Source of the DNA: Nannocystis pusilla
Lineage (GTDB): Bacteria; Myxococcota_A; Polyangia; Nannocystales; Nannocystaceae
Length of the DNA: 64,000 nucleotides
Assembly (NCBI RefSeq): GCF_020073745.1
Contig: NZ_JAIRAU010000001.1
Location: forward strand, 1 to 64,000
Reading direction: 5' to 3'
In this document: piece after piece, positions 44,652 through 52,761 of the stretch
How positions within the stretch are numbered: the first letter of the stretch is position 1
How the letters are laid out: each line of letters opens with the position of its first letter
Program-made: the position numbers and the translations under genes
Notes under the pieces: model-generated
Seen by the model: the letters and a program-made list of their open reading frames with translations, nothing else
The model's database searches: none
What the model was told of the DNA's origin: nothing

Positions 44652-45875
44652 ATGGCCGCCTCACGCCGTACTTTGCTGTCCACGTCCCTGGTCCTCCTCG
44701 GCTGCCTCACGGTTCTGCCGGGCATGACCGAGTGCCAGGCCGCAGCGCCGCCGTCGCCCCGGACCGAGACCGTGACCGCGTCCGCGCCGCGAGAGATCGC
44801 CCCGGACGTGGGCGCGCACGCGACGCTGACCGGGGTCGTCGCCGCCCCGTCGCAGCCCGCAGCGACCCCGGAGGTCAAGCGCCCGTCGCCGGCCGCGCGC
44901 CTCGAAGCTGAACAAAACGTCATCGACGTGTTCCGCGCCGCCGCCCCGGCGACCGTGTTCGTGACGCAGAAGCGGGTCGTCCGCGACTACTCGATGCGCG
45001 CGCTCGAGGTCCCGGCGGGCTCGGGCACCGGCTTCGTCTGGGACACGCAGGGGCACGTCGTCACCAACTACCACGTGGTCGACGCCGGCCGCTCGCGCGG
45101 CACCTACAGCGTGACGCTCTACAGCCAGAAGACCTACGACGCGCAGCTGCTCGGCGGCGATCCGAACAAGGACATCGCGGTGCTCAGGCTGATCGACTGC
45201 GACGAGCCGCTGACGCCGATCCGCGTGCTGCCGCAGGGCGGGCCGCTCGAGGTCGGGCAGACGGCGATAGCGATCGGCAACCCGTTCGGCCTCGACCACA
45301 CGCTGACCACCGGCGTGGTCTCGGCGATCGGGCGCGAGGTGCAGGGCTACGGCGGCGTGACGATCCGCGACATGATCCAGACCGACGCCTCGATCAACCC
45401 CGGCAACTCGGGCGGCCCGCTGCTCGACAGCGGCGCGCACCTCATCGGCATGAACACGATGATCTTCAGCAAGACCGGCAGCAGCGCCGGGATCGGCTTC
45501 GCGGTGCCGGTCGCGGCGGTGCGCCGCGTGGTCCCGCAGATCATCGACAAGGGCCGCGTCGAGCACCCGGGCCTCGGCATCGAGCCGCTGCCCGACGCCT
45601 ACGCCGCGCGCGTCGGCGTCAAGGGCGTCGTCATCACCCGCACGGTCGCCGGCGGTCCGGCCGCCAAGGCGGGCATCCGCGGCCTCTCGCAGGACCGCAC
45701 CGGCGAGCTCGTCCTCGGCGACATCATCGTCGGCATCAACGAGCACAAGGTCCGCAACTACGACGACCTGTACAACGCCCTCGACCGCTTCAAGGTCGGC
45801 GACGAGGTCGAGGTCAAGCTGGTCCGCGACGGCGCGGCCGCCAGCGTGAAGCTCAACTTGATCGACCTGCCCTGA
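44652..45875 (+). CDS. HtrA/DegP-type serine protease
   Basis: A 407-residue exported protease with an N-terminal hydrophobic signal, a Pro/Ala linker to about residue 85, a trypsin-like domain with the catalytic triad His (NYHVVD), Asp (NKDIAVL) and Ser (NPGNSGGPL), and one PDZ domain (VVITRTVAGGPAAKAGIRG ... GDIIVGINEH). Periplasmic quality control is the usual role. TAAAAC lies 11 bases before the ATG. It is divergent from the kinase gene. Confidence 0.9.
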   Translation: MAASRRTLLSTSLVLLGCLTVLPGMTECQAAAPPSPRTETVTASAPREIAPDVGAHATLTGVVAAPSQPAATPEVKRPSPAARLEAEQNVIDVFRAAAPATVFVTQKRVVRDYSMRALEVPAGSGTGFVWDTQGHVVTNYHVVDAGRSRGTYSVTLYSQKTYDAQLLGGDPNKDIAVLRLIDCDEPLTPIRVLPQGGPLEVGQTAIAIGNPFGLDHTLTTGVVSAIGREVQGYGGVTIRDMIQTDASINPGNSGGPLLDSGAHLIGMNTMIFSKTGSSAGIGFAVPVAAVRRVVPQIIDKGRVEHPGLGIEPLPDAYAARVGVKGVVITRTVAGGPAAKAGIRGLSQDRTGELVLGDIIVGINEHKVRNYDDLYNALDRFKVGDEVEVKLVRDGAAASVKLNLIDLP

Positions 45876-45885
45876 GCGCCTGCGC

Positions 45886-45891
45886 TACGCT
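45886..45891 (+). promoter_or_regulatory. -10-like TACGCT before hslO
   Basis: TACGCT ends 6 bases before the GTG start of hslO, within the 22-base gap after the protease gene. Confidence 0.4.
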
Positions 45892-45897
45892 CTCGCC

Positions 45898-46866
45898 GTG
45901 GACGTCCTTCTTCGCGCGATTGCCGCTGCGCCCGACGCTGCCGCGCCCGCGGCGCCGACGATGCGCACGCTGGCTGCGGTCACCACCGACCTGGTCCAGG
46001 AGTCCTGTCGCCGCCACGGCCTGCACGGGCTCGAGGCGATCGCGCTCGGCCGGGCGCTGACGGCGGGCTGCCTGCTGACGACGCTGACGAAGTCGGCGAA
46101 CGAGCGCCTGCGGGTGGACGCGCGCAGCTTCACCGACCTGCGCGGCAGCGGCGGCAGCGACGGCGAGCCCGGCGGCTTTCTCATCGACGCGCACGGCGAC
46201 GGCACGGTGCGCGGCTGTCTGCGGCGGGGCTTCGGCGACACGCCGCTGCGCGCGACCCTGGAGCGCGCCTCGGGTCGGCTGCCGCTGTCGCCGTTCCTCG
46301 GCCGACGCGGCGCGCTCACCGTGACCCGCGACTTCGACCTGTCCGCGGGGACAGACAGCCGCTATCAGGGCACCGTCGAGCTCGTCGCCGGCGAGGTCGA
46401 CCTCGACCTCGAGCATTACCTCAACACCAGCGAGCAGGTCCCGTCGCTGCTGCGCTGCGAGGTCCTGCTCGACGGCCACGGCGGGGTCGTGCGTGCGGCC
46501 GGCATCCTGTGCCAGACCTTGCCCGGCGGCGACCACGAGGCGCTGGCGCCGCTGCGCGAGCGCCTCGCCGGTGAGGCCCTGGCCACGCTGCTGCTCCTCC
46601 CGCGCGAGCCCGCCGAGCTGCTGCGCTTCGCCCTCGGCGGCGCCGTGTTCGAGCCCGTCGCCGAGACGCCGCTGGCGTTCCGCTGCAACTGCGGGCCCTC
46701 CGTGGCCCGCGACATCGTCGCGATGCTCGGGGCCGACGACGTCGAGGCCCTGGCCGGCGAGCGCGAGGTCACCGAGGTCCGCTGTTCTTACTGCGGCGAG
46801 CGCTACCTCCTCACCGCCGCCGAGCTGCGCGAGCTGGCCGCCGAGCTGCGCCTGCACCGCTCGTAG
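45898..46866 (+). CDS. hslO: Hsp33 redox-regulated chaperone
   Basis: A 322-residue Hsp33 homolog. N-terminal substrate-binding domain with EAIALGRALTAGCLLTTL, middle GGVVRAAGILCQTLPGGD, and C-terminal zinc module with CNC and CSYC, the four cysteines that release zinc on oxidation and switch the chaperone on. The start is a GTG. A CTGTCC-GCGG-GGACAG hairpin (46339-46354) lies in the middle of the coding sequence. Confidence 0.9.
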   Translation: MDVLLRAIAAAPDAAAPAAPTMRTLAAVTTDLVQESCRRHGLHGLEAIALGRALTAGCLLTTLTKSANERLRVDARSFTDLRGSGGSDGEPGGFLIDAHGDGTVRGCLRRGFGDTPLRATLERASGRLPLSPFLGRRGALTVTRDFDLSAGTDSRYQGTVELVAGEVDLDLEHYLNTSEQVPSLLRCEVLLDGHGGVVRAAGILCQTLPGGDHEALAPLRERLAGEALATLLLLPREPAELLRFALGGAVFEPVAETPLAFRCNCGPSVARDIVAMLGADDVEALAGEREVTEVRCSYCGERYLLTAAELRELAAELRLHRS

Positions 46867-46871
46867 AGGCA

Positions 46872-46885
46872 TGTCCTGACGGACA
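46872..46885 (+). terminator. TGTCC-TGAC-GGACA hairpin after hslO
   Basis: Five-base stem, 5 bases after the hslO stop. Two more palindrome-family words follow by 46915. Confidence 0.5.
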
Positions 46886-46923
46886 GGGTTTTATGCGCAT
46901 GTCCTCGAGAACATGGCCGATAG

Positions 46924-46997
46924 GGCGAGAGTCGGGCCGCTCCGGGGCGCGAGAGTCGGGCCGCTCCGGGGCGCGAGAGTCGGGCCGCTCCGGGGGC
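46924..46997. repeat. 24-bp tandem repeat, three units
   Basis: Three contiguous units of CGAGAGTCGGGCCGCTCCGG plus four bases, the last slightly longer, lead into the left arm of long inverted repeat D. Confidence 0.75.
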
Positions 46998-47021
46998 GCG
47001 GGGCTGCGAGAGAGCTGGGTG

Positions 47022-47188
47022 GGGCGGGGCGGGGGCGGCGAGAACGGGTCCCTCGCGACGCGAGACCTGCCATGCCAGATGCTCGACGCGGAGTGTTCGA
47101 CAGGGCGTGTCCGGAGATTGATCCCGCGTCTGCGCGTCAGGCATGGGGCCCCTCGCTGCGTCCCATTCTCGCCGCCCCCGCCCCGCCC
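47022..47188. repeat. Long inverted repeat, copy D
   Basis: A 167-bp element with arms GGCGGGGCGGGGGCGGCGAG and its complement. It is nearly the reverse complement of copy C, including the GGGCGTGTCC-type loop, although the two are 42 kb apart. It lies in the gap between hslO and the RluA-like gene. Confidence 0.85.
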
Positions 47189-47385
47189 TGCGAAGAGCGT
47201 CTCGGGCCCCGCTTGTCGCGCTCGGCGAGCTTCGTGCCGGCCAGGAGCCGAGTCGGTGCTGCGATGCTCGCTGCGTCCCATTCTCGCCGCGCCCGCCCCG
47301 CCCTGTGAAGAGCGTCTCGGGCCCCGCTTGTCGCACTCGGCGAGCTTTGTGCCGGCCAGGAGCCGAGCGCCCCGCGCCACCCAGC
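47162..47385. repeat. 115-bp duplication of the right end of copy D
   Basis: The words CCCATTCTCGCCGC (47162, 47277) and GAAGAGCGTCTCGGGCCCCG (47192, 47307) recur at an offset of exactly 115 bases, so the right arm and its flank are present twice. The second right arm has no left-arm partner. Confidence 0.8.
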
Positions 47386-47485
47386 TCTCCCGCAGTTCCG
47401 CGTGGCCGGATCGGCCCGCCGCTTCCGCCCGTTGTATGTCTCGATGGTTATGTCTTCCGGAGCATGTCTGGATGAGCAGGGTCTT

Positions 47486-48394
47486 ATGAACAGGTCCGAC
47501 GAGCCGACACAACCAGGCGCGCCCGTGCCCGCTGGCGACCGCGTGCGTGTGCGGGTCATCTCGATGGAGGACGGCATGACGCTGCGTCAGCTGCTCGGGC
47601 GGCGGCTCGGCCTCGCCGTGGCGCCCGCCTCCGACCTGATCCGCGCCGGCGGCGTGTACATCGGCAACGTGCGCACCTGCATCCCGACCCTGCGCGTGCG
47701 GGAGGGGGAGCGCGTCACCATCTACCGCGGCGCCGCGGAGGCGGCCCCGCTCGACCCCGGCAGCCTTCGCATCGTCCACCGCGACGCCCAGTGCATCATC
47801 GTCGACAAGCCGCACGGCGTCCCTGCCGCGGCCACCCGCGAGGGCAGTCGCGGGGCGATCAGCCACGCCCTCGTCCAGCTGCTCGCGCGCGAGGGTGTTC
47901 AGCGGCCCTACGTCGGTCTCGTTCACCCGCTCGACCCCGCGGCCGCTGGTCTGGTCCTGTTCACCGTTCGCGGCCAGGACACCGCCAGCTTCCTCGCCCG
48001 GTTTACCGACCTCGACACGCTGCGGGTCTATCGCGCCCGTCTTTCGGGACATGTCCGTGAGGTCATGGTCTGCGAGACACCCCTCATCAAGGCCGGCGGC
48101 GGCCTCCGCCTCGCGCGCGAGGGCGAGCGCGACGCGGTGCCGGCGCGCACCGAGTTTCGTCCGCTGGCTGCGGGCGACGGGGCGAGCTTGGTCGAGGTCG
48201 AGCTGCACCGCGGGTCGAGCGAGCAGATCTCGCTGCACGCGCAGGCGCAGGCGCTGCCCGTCGTCGGTCGCGCGGGCGCCGGCGAGGTGCTCGAGCTGGC
48301 ATGCGTGCGGATCGCCTTCACTCACCCGATCAGCGGCGCCGTGATCGACGTGCGCGCCGAACTGCCGCCGTGGGCCGAGCCGGGCGCGAAGTGA
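47486..48394 (+). CDS. RluA-like pseudouridine synthase with altered active-site motif
   Basis: A 302-residue protein with an S4-like N-terminal segment (TLRQLLGRRL ... GVYIGNVRT) and an RluA-type catalytic domain. Where the family has His-Arg-Leu-Asp-x-x-Thr-Ser-Gly, this protein reads HPLDPAAAG: the catalytic Asp is kept but the Arg is Pro and Thr-Ser are Ala-Ala. It may have changed specificity or be inactive. The ATG at 47486 follows GAGCAGGG; upstream codons lie in repeats. A GGACATGTCC word is embedded at 48049-48058 (codons for SGHVREV). Confidence 0.75.
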   Translation: MNRSDEPTQPGAPVPAGDRVRVRVISMEDGMTLRQLLGRRLGLAVAPASDLIRAGGVYIGNVRTCIPTLRVREGERVTIYRGAAEAAPLDPGSLRIVHRDAQCIIVDKPHGVPAAATREGSRGAISHALVQLLAREGVQRPYVGLVHPLDPAAAGLVLFTVRGQDTASFLARFTDLDTLRVYRARLSGHVREVMVCETPLIKAGGGLRLAREGERDAVPARTEFRPLAAGDGASLVEVELHRGSSEQISLHAQAQALPVVGRAGAGEVLELACVRIAFTHPISGAVIDVRAELPPWAEPGAK

Positions 48395-48506
48395 GACGCG
48401 ACGAGCGGTCGTCGTCGCGCCGGATCCATCCCGCCGGGCCCGCTCGCGCTTCACCTCCGCCGTCGCCTTCGCGCGTGGTACCCTCGGCGCAAGGACGCAA
48501 GAGCTG

Positions 48507-48842
48507 ATGGATCTCAAGACGATCACTGCCACCCTCGCTCTCCTCGGACTCGGCGCGGGCGCGTGCGGCGGCGAGGCCAAGAAGGACGCCAAGGACGCCG
48601 CTCCGACCAAGACGGCGGACGCCAAGCCGGCCGACGCCAAGCCGGCCGACGCCAAGCCGGTCGACGCCAAGCCCGCGGACGCCAAGTCCGGCGAGATGAA
48701 GTGCGGCGAGGGCAAGTGCGGCGAGGGCAAGTGCGGCGGCCAGAAGGAGGGCGGCGACAAGGCCGTCCCGGTCGACGGCGCCCCCGCAGCCGGTGGCACG
48801 CCGCCGGCCGACGCGAAGGCGCCCGACGGCGAGAAGAGCTGA
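48507..48842 (+). CDS. Small lipoprotein with EGKCG motifs (bufferin/HvfA-like candidate)
   Basis: A 111-residue exported peptide. Signal with lipobox ending Gly-Ala-Cys (Cys20), then Ala-Lys-Asp and five Pro-Ala-Asp-Ala-Lys type repeats, then three closely spaced Cys motifs, EMKCG, EGKCG, EGKCG (Cys66, 71, 76), then a Gly/Asp tail. EGKCG is the motif modified by MNIO (DUF692) enzymes in copper-binding HvfA/bufferin peptides. I see no DUF692 gene in the window, so modification is unproven; a plain metal-binding lipoprotein is the alternative. Confidence 0.65.
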   Translation: MDLKTITATLALLGLGAGACGGEAKKDAKDAAPTKTADAKPADAKPADAKPVDAKPADAKSGEMKCGEGKCGEGKCGGQKEGGDKAVPVDGAPAAGGTPPADAKAPDGEKS

Positions 48843-48857
48843 GTCGTCGCACACGCA

Positions 48858-48881
48858 TGAGCTGTCCCGCGGGACAGCTCA
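48858..48881. terminator. Perfect 24-bp palindrome
   Basis: Two perfect 12-base halves (TGAGCTGTCCCG and its complement) without a loop, 15 bases after the EGKCG lipoprotein stop. A second, weaker pair (GTCTTTT-T-AAAAGAC, then GTCCC/GGGAC) lies near 49011-49040 before the convergent HD gene stop. Confidence 0.6.
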
Positions 48882-49047
48882 GGTTTCAGCGCCAGGACGC
48901 GCGAGCGATCGCTCGCGCGCGACGCGGCGGCGACGCAGCGGGGCGCGAGCCGCGATCGCGAGGCACGAGGCTCGCGATCCAGGCCATCCGGCGCATGAGC
49001 GCTTCAGGACGTGTCTTTTTAAAAGACCACATGTCCCGGGGGACAGC

Positions 49048-49995
49048 TCAACTCGCCGGCGCGGAGAGTTCGGCGAGCAGTCCGCGCTCACGCACGACGC
49101 CGACGTAGTACTCCGCGGGTTGCCCGGCCTCGATCTCGCCGGCCTCGCACATCGCGGTCAGGCGGTTGCGCAGGAGGCCGATGATCTTGCCGGGGGCCAG
49201 GCCGAGCTCGCGGATCAGCACGTCGCCGACGCCCGAGGGCAGCGGGGGCACGCGGGCGTCGAGCGCCGCGATCTCGCGGATCCGCCGGCCCAGCTCGCTG
49301 ATGAAGTGAAGGCAGCGCTGGCGCTTGCCGGGGCGTTTGCTGGTCACGTCGGCGCGCGAGAGGTCGAGCAGGTCGGTCAGCAGCGGGCCCATCTCGTGAG
49401 CGAAGCGACGCACGGCCGCGTCGGTCCAGGCGCCGTCGTACTGGCCGGGGCGCAGGTGATGGAGGATGAGCAGCTCGACCTGTTCGCGGATCTCCGGCGG
49501 GAAGCCGATCCGGCGGGCCGGGCCGCGTCGGTACATGCGCACGCCCTCCTCGGCGTGGCCGTGGAACGTGACCTTGCCCGGGCCGACGAAGCGACGGGTC
49601 GTGACCTTGCCGATGTCGTGCAGCACCGCGGCCCAGCGGACCGCGGGTCGCGGCACCGACTGGCGGACCACCGCCTTCGTGTGCTCCCAGACGTCCTTGT
49701 GGCGCCGGCCGCCCTCCTGCGAGAACGCGACGGTCGCGTCGAGCTCGGGCAGGAGGTGGACCAGCAGGCCGGCGTCGCGGAGCCACTGCATCGCCACGTC
49801 GGGGTGACGGCCGCAGAACGCCTCCGTCAGCAGTTCGAAGGCCTCACGAGGGTCGATGGCAGCCACCCGTTCGGCGCAAGCGGCGACCTGCGCGGTGAGC
49901 GCGGATTCGGGGATCTCCCCCGTTTGACCGGCCTGAACGGCCGGGACGAGCAATTCGCCGGGAGAGGGGGTGAGCGGGATGGCGGCAGCGGACAC
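49048..49995 (-). CDS. HD-domain protein related to the C-terminal part of CCA-adding enzyme
   Basis: A 315-residue protein matching the HD and RNA-binding portion of bacterial tRNA nucleotidyltransferases: an RNA-binding helix (EAFELLTEAF ... WLRDAGLLVHLLPEL), the HD domain (VWEHTKAVV, VLHDIGKV, GHAEEG, ILHHLRPGQY) and a helical tail. The nucleotidyltransferase head is absent. It probably acts as a phosphohydrolase. The start is the GTG at 49995; its leader contains a small CCCGAC-GTT-GTCGGG hairpin. Confidence 0.75.
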   Translation of the reverse strand: MSAAAIPLTPSPGELLVPAVQAGQTGEIPESALTAQVAACAERVAAIDPREAFELLTEAFCGRHPDVAMQWLRDAGLLVHLLPELDATVAFSQEGGRRHKDVWEHTKAVVRQSVPRPAVRWAAVLHDIGKVTTRRFVGPGKVTFHGHAEEGVRMYRRGPARRIGFPPEIREQVELLILHHLRPGQYDGAWTDAAVRRFAHEMGPLLTDLLDLSRADVTSKRPGKRQRCLHFISELGRRIREIAALDARVPPLPSGVGDVLIRELGLAPGKIIGLLRNRLTAMCEAGEIEAGQPAEYYVGVVRERGLLAELSAPAS

Positions 49996-50136
49996 GGGAC
50001 TTCGCGGCCCGACGTTGTCGGGTGCCGCAGCATAGCAGGAGCCCTCGCCGCCGTAGTTGCGGGAGATTTGTCGAAGCGGACGGCCTGCGAAGTACAGTTG
50101 GGCTTGCGGTGCGCGTAAATCGCCGGCAACCTAGGC

Positions 50137-50865
50137 ATGCACGCTCCCGCGAGCAGCATCATGGCGGCCAACCAGTCCCCCCAGCTCGGCTACAACCACA
50201 ACATCCCGCACCGGGGGCGGCTCTATCACGTGCAGACCGAGGATTCGGGCATTCAGAAGGCCCACATCTTCACGCACGTGTTTTACGACGGCACGATCAT
50301 CGCCACCAACAAGGTCGACTATCGCGACAAGTTGGAGAGCGAGAACCTCGACGCGGTGATCGTCGCGGCGATGCAGGACTCGCACAAGTCGATGATCCGC
50401 CAGCTGCGCAGCGGGTCGTTCGACGAGCGGATCGTCAAGTACATCGGCGCGCACCCCGAGGCCTCGAACAAGCCCGAGGTCGCCGCGCCGGTGGCACCGG
50501 AGAAGGCGCCGGCGAAGCGCCCCGACCGGCGGCCGCCGCCCGACCCGCGCGAGGTCGTGCCGCAGGGTCCGCCGCTCCAGGCCGGTGAACCGGGCCCGAC
50601 CCTCGATCCCACGCTGGGTCACGTCGTGTTCACCGCCCCCGAGGCGCAGGCGCAGGTGGCCGCCTCGGCCGCGGGTCAGGGTCCGCCGCGTCCGAGCCGC
50701 GGGCCGAGCCGCGTCGGTCGGCGCCCGATCGGCGGCATTGGTGGACAGGGCGTCACCGCCGGCACTCCGATCGCCCAGCGGCGCGACGTCATCGTCGGCA
50801 AGTTTGCCAGCGAGCACCAGCACAAGCTCGACGACGAGATCCTCGCGCTGCTCGCCGAGGACTGA
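50137..50865 (+). CDS. Conserved protein of unknown function
   Basis: A 242-residue protein. Residues 20-105 look folded (NIPHRGRLYHVQTEDSG, IFTHVFYDGTIIATNKVDY, MIRQLRSGSFD), followed by about 110 Pro/Ala/Arg-rich residues and a short acidic helix (LDDEILALLAED). The folded segment suggests a small beta domain; the C-terminal helix could be a docking peptide. No signal peptide or membrane segment. I do not recognise the family. Confidence 0.6.
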   Translation: MHAPASSIMAANQSPQLGYNHNIPHRGRLYHVQTEDSGIQKAHIFTHVFYDGTIIATNKVDYRDKLESENLDAVIVAAMQDSHKSMIRQLRSGSFDERIVKYIGAHPEASNKPEVAAPVAPEKAPAKRPDRRPPPDPREVVPQGPPLQAGEPGPTLDPTLGHVVFTAPEAQAQVAASAAGQGPPRPSRGPSRVGRRPIGGIGGQGVTAGTPIAQRRDVIVGKFASEHQHKLDDEILALLAED

Positions 50866-50895
50866 TTCTCTGCTATCACCTCGGCGAGAACAGCC

Positions 50896-51198
50896 ATGGG
50901 TGTCGCGGAGGCATTGACCGAATTTCACACGCCCGAGCAGCTCGGCGCGGACGTCGTCCTGTACGTCACCGAAACGTGCGGCTACTGCCGCATGGCCGAG
51001 TCGCTGCTGCGCCGGCGCGGAATCGCGTTCGTCGCCGTCGACGTGACCGACCTGCCCGAGGCCCGCAGCTGGCTGATCGAGAAGACGGGCCGGCGCACGG
51101 TCCCGCAGATCTTCGTCAAGGCGGCGAGCATCGGTGGTTTCACCGAGCTCGCGGCGATGGACCGCAGCGGTGCGCTCGCGACTGCGCTCGCCGGCTGA
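50896..51198 (+). CDS. Glutaredoxin
   Basis: A 100-residue thioredoxin-fold protein with the active site CGYC, the cis-Pro segment RTVPQIF and the GGFTEL helix typical of glutaredoxin 3. It reduces disulfides with glutathione or an analogue. Follows the preceding gene by 30 bases. Confidence 0.9.
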   Translation: MGVAEALTEFHTPEQLGADVVLYVTETCGYCRMAESLLRRRGIAFVAVDVTDLPEARSWLIEKTGRRTVPQIFVKAASIGGFTELAAMDRSGALATALAG

Positions 51199-51305
51199 TC
51201 CTGCGCACTTTGCACGTGCTTTCGCTCCGCCGTCGGAGTGCAGGTACACGCTCTTGGGGTTCACAGTCCCCGGCGCGGGCTGTGCTACCCTCGCTGCCGA
51301 TCGCC

Positions 51306-52043
51306 ATGAACAGCACACCGCGCAACAACTTCCTGCGACGCCTGACGCTCACTTCGGCGTTCGCGCTGGCCGCGCTCAGCAGCGCCGCGGCCTACGCGGG
51401 CGAGGTGAAAATCGGCGCCACTCCGATCGAGATCGACGAGGCCGGCAAGATCACCGCCAAGGGCAAGTCGGCGGTCGTCGACACGCTCGACGAAGTACCG
51501 GGTGAGGACCGCTGGATCGCCTACGTCCACGCCAAGCTCGACAACCCGGCGCCCGGCCCGCTCTACGTCGAGTTCTTCCAGGACCTCGACGGCAACAAGT
51601 CCTCCGTCTGGCGCCACGACGAGAACGACTTCGCCGGCGACAAGTGGTTCTACGGCGAGCTCGAGCTCGACGGCCGCAAGGGTTTCAACAAGAACCGCAC
51701 CTACGACATCAAGGTCACGCAGGTCAACGCCAAGGGCAAGGAGCTCACCCTCGCCACCGGCAAGATCAAGCTGATCAAGAGCGGCAAGAAGCCCGAAGCG
51801 CCGAAGGAAGACGAGGACGACGCCGAGGACAAGGCCGCGGCCGAGCAGGACGCCCACGACTCGCTCGGCGGCGGCGACGGCAACGACGGCTCCGCCGCTC
51901 CCGAAGGCGACGCCGGCAAGGAAGGCCCGCCCCCGGTCGAGAAGAAGAAGGGCTGCTCCGTCGACGCCGACGGCCAGGCCTGGAACGGTGCGATGGTCCT
52001 CCTGGCCCTCGGGGCAGGTTTCATCCTCCGCCGCCGCCGCTGA
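51306..52043 (+). CDS. Secreted protein with MYXO-CTERM-like anchor
   Basis: A 245-residue exported protein: signal peptide (residues 1-31, cleavage after Ala-Tyr-Ala), a beta-rich domain (about 32-155), an acidic Glu/Asp/Gly linker, then Lys-Lys-Gly-Cys, a hydrophobic helix and Arg-Arg-Arg-Arg at the end. Gly-Cys plus helix plus Arg cluster is the MYXO-CTERM sorting signal described for myxobacteria, in which the Cys is processed and lipid-anchored. The folded domain is unassigned. Confidence 0.8.
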   Translation: MNSTPRNNFLRRLTLTSAFALAALSSAAAYAGEVKIGATPIEIDEAGKITAKGKSAVVDTLDEVPGEDRWIAYVHAKLDNPAPGPLYVEFFQDLDGNKSSVWRHDENDFAGDKWFYGELELDGRKGFNKNRTYDIKVTQVNAKGKELTLATGKIKLIKSGKKPEAPKEDEDDAEDKAAAEQDAHDSLGGGDGNDGSAAPEGDAGKEGPPPVEKKKGCSVDADGQAWNGAMVLLALGAGFILRRRR

Positions 52044-52056
52044 GCCGCGCGGCGCA

Positions 52057-52085
52057 GGGCGGCCGCACGGCTCGTGCGGCCGCCC
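52057..52085. terminator. GC-rich 13-bp hairpin between convergent genes
   Basis: GGGCGGCCGCACG pairs perfectly with its complement across the loop GCT. It is the one convergent gap with a classic GC hairpin and no palindrome-family word. Confidence 0.6.
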
Positions 52086-52172
52086 GCCGAGAGTCGCGGC
52101 GCGTCGACACGCCCCTCGCCTGCGGCGAGGACGTCGAGACCGGCGCGCACGCATGAATCCGACGCGCTCGAG

Positions 52173-52751
52173 CTACGACGCGCTGTTCTTCGGCCGCGTG
52201 TCGGCCAGCCAGTGCGCCAGCGTCGGCTCGATCTTCGCCGCCTCGAGGCGCTCGATCGCCTGCTTCATCTCCTCGACGCGCTTGCCCTGGGCGTCGAGCA
52301 GCAGCAGCAGCGGGTACGAGCCGACCTGGTCGGCCCAGCGGCGGCGGAGCTCGTTGAACTCGTCCATGCGCGCGGCCGCGGTCCAGTCCTCTTCCTTGAG
52401 CTCGAGGAAGCGCACGTCGCCGATCTCGGCCGCCTTGTGGCGGTTGCCGAGCTCCGTCTCGAGCTCGCGGCAGGGTTCGCACCAGTCGGCGCTGAACAGC
52501 ACGGCCACGCGCTTGCCGTCGGCCACGGCCTGGGCGAGCAGGCGGTCGAACATCGCGGCCAGCGTCTCCTCGTCGCGCGGTCGCAGGCGGCGCAGGTCGT
52601 AGCCGACCAGGGCCTCGCCCGCGGGCTGCGCCGCGGCCCTGGCCGGGGCAGGCGCGGCCTGCGGCGCGGGCGGCGGAGAGCTGCACCCGGAGACATGTGC
52701 AAACAGACATGCACAAACAGACAGGCTGACGGACAGGCTCAGGACACGCAT
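52173..52751 (-). CDS. Thioredoxin-like lipoprotein
   Basis: A 192-residue lipoprotein: signal with lipobox Val-Ser-Gly-Cys, a Pro/Ala linker, and a thioredoxin fold with CEPC in VLFSADWCEPCREL and a downstream cis-Pro region (GSYPLLLLLD). Similar to DsbD/TlpA-like periplasmic oxidoreductases. The signal peptide is encoded by repeated TGTC words, including two TGTCTGTTTG copies. It starts 10 bases after the asparaginase stop, so the two are probably co-transcribed. Confidence 0.82.
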   Translation of the reverse strand: MRVLSLSVSLSVCACLFAHVSGCSSPPPAPQAAPAPARAAAQPAGEALVGYDLRRLRPRDEETLAAMFDRLLAQAVADGKRVAVLFSADWCEPCRELETELGNRHKAAEIGDVRFLELKEEDWTAAARMDEFNELRRRWADQVGSYPLLLLLDAQGKRVEEMKQAIERLEAAKIEPTLAHWLADTRPKNSAS

Positions 52752-52761
52752 CGTCGCACCT

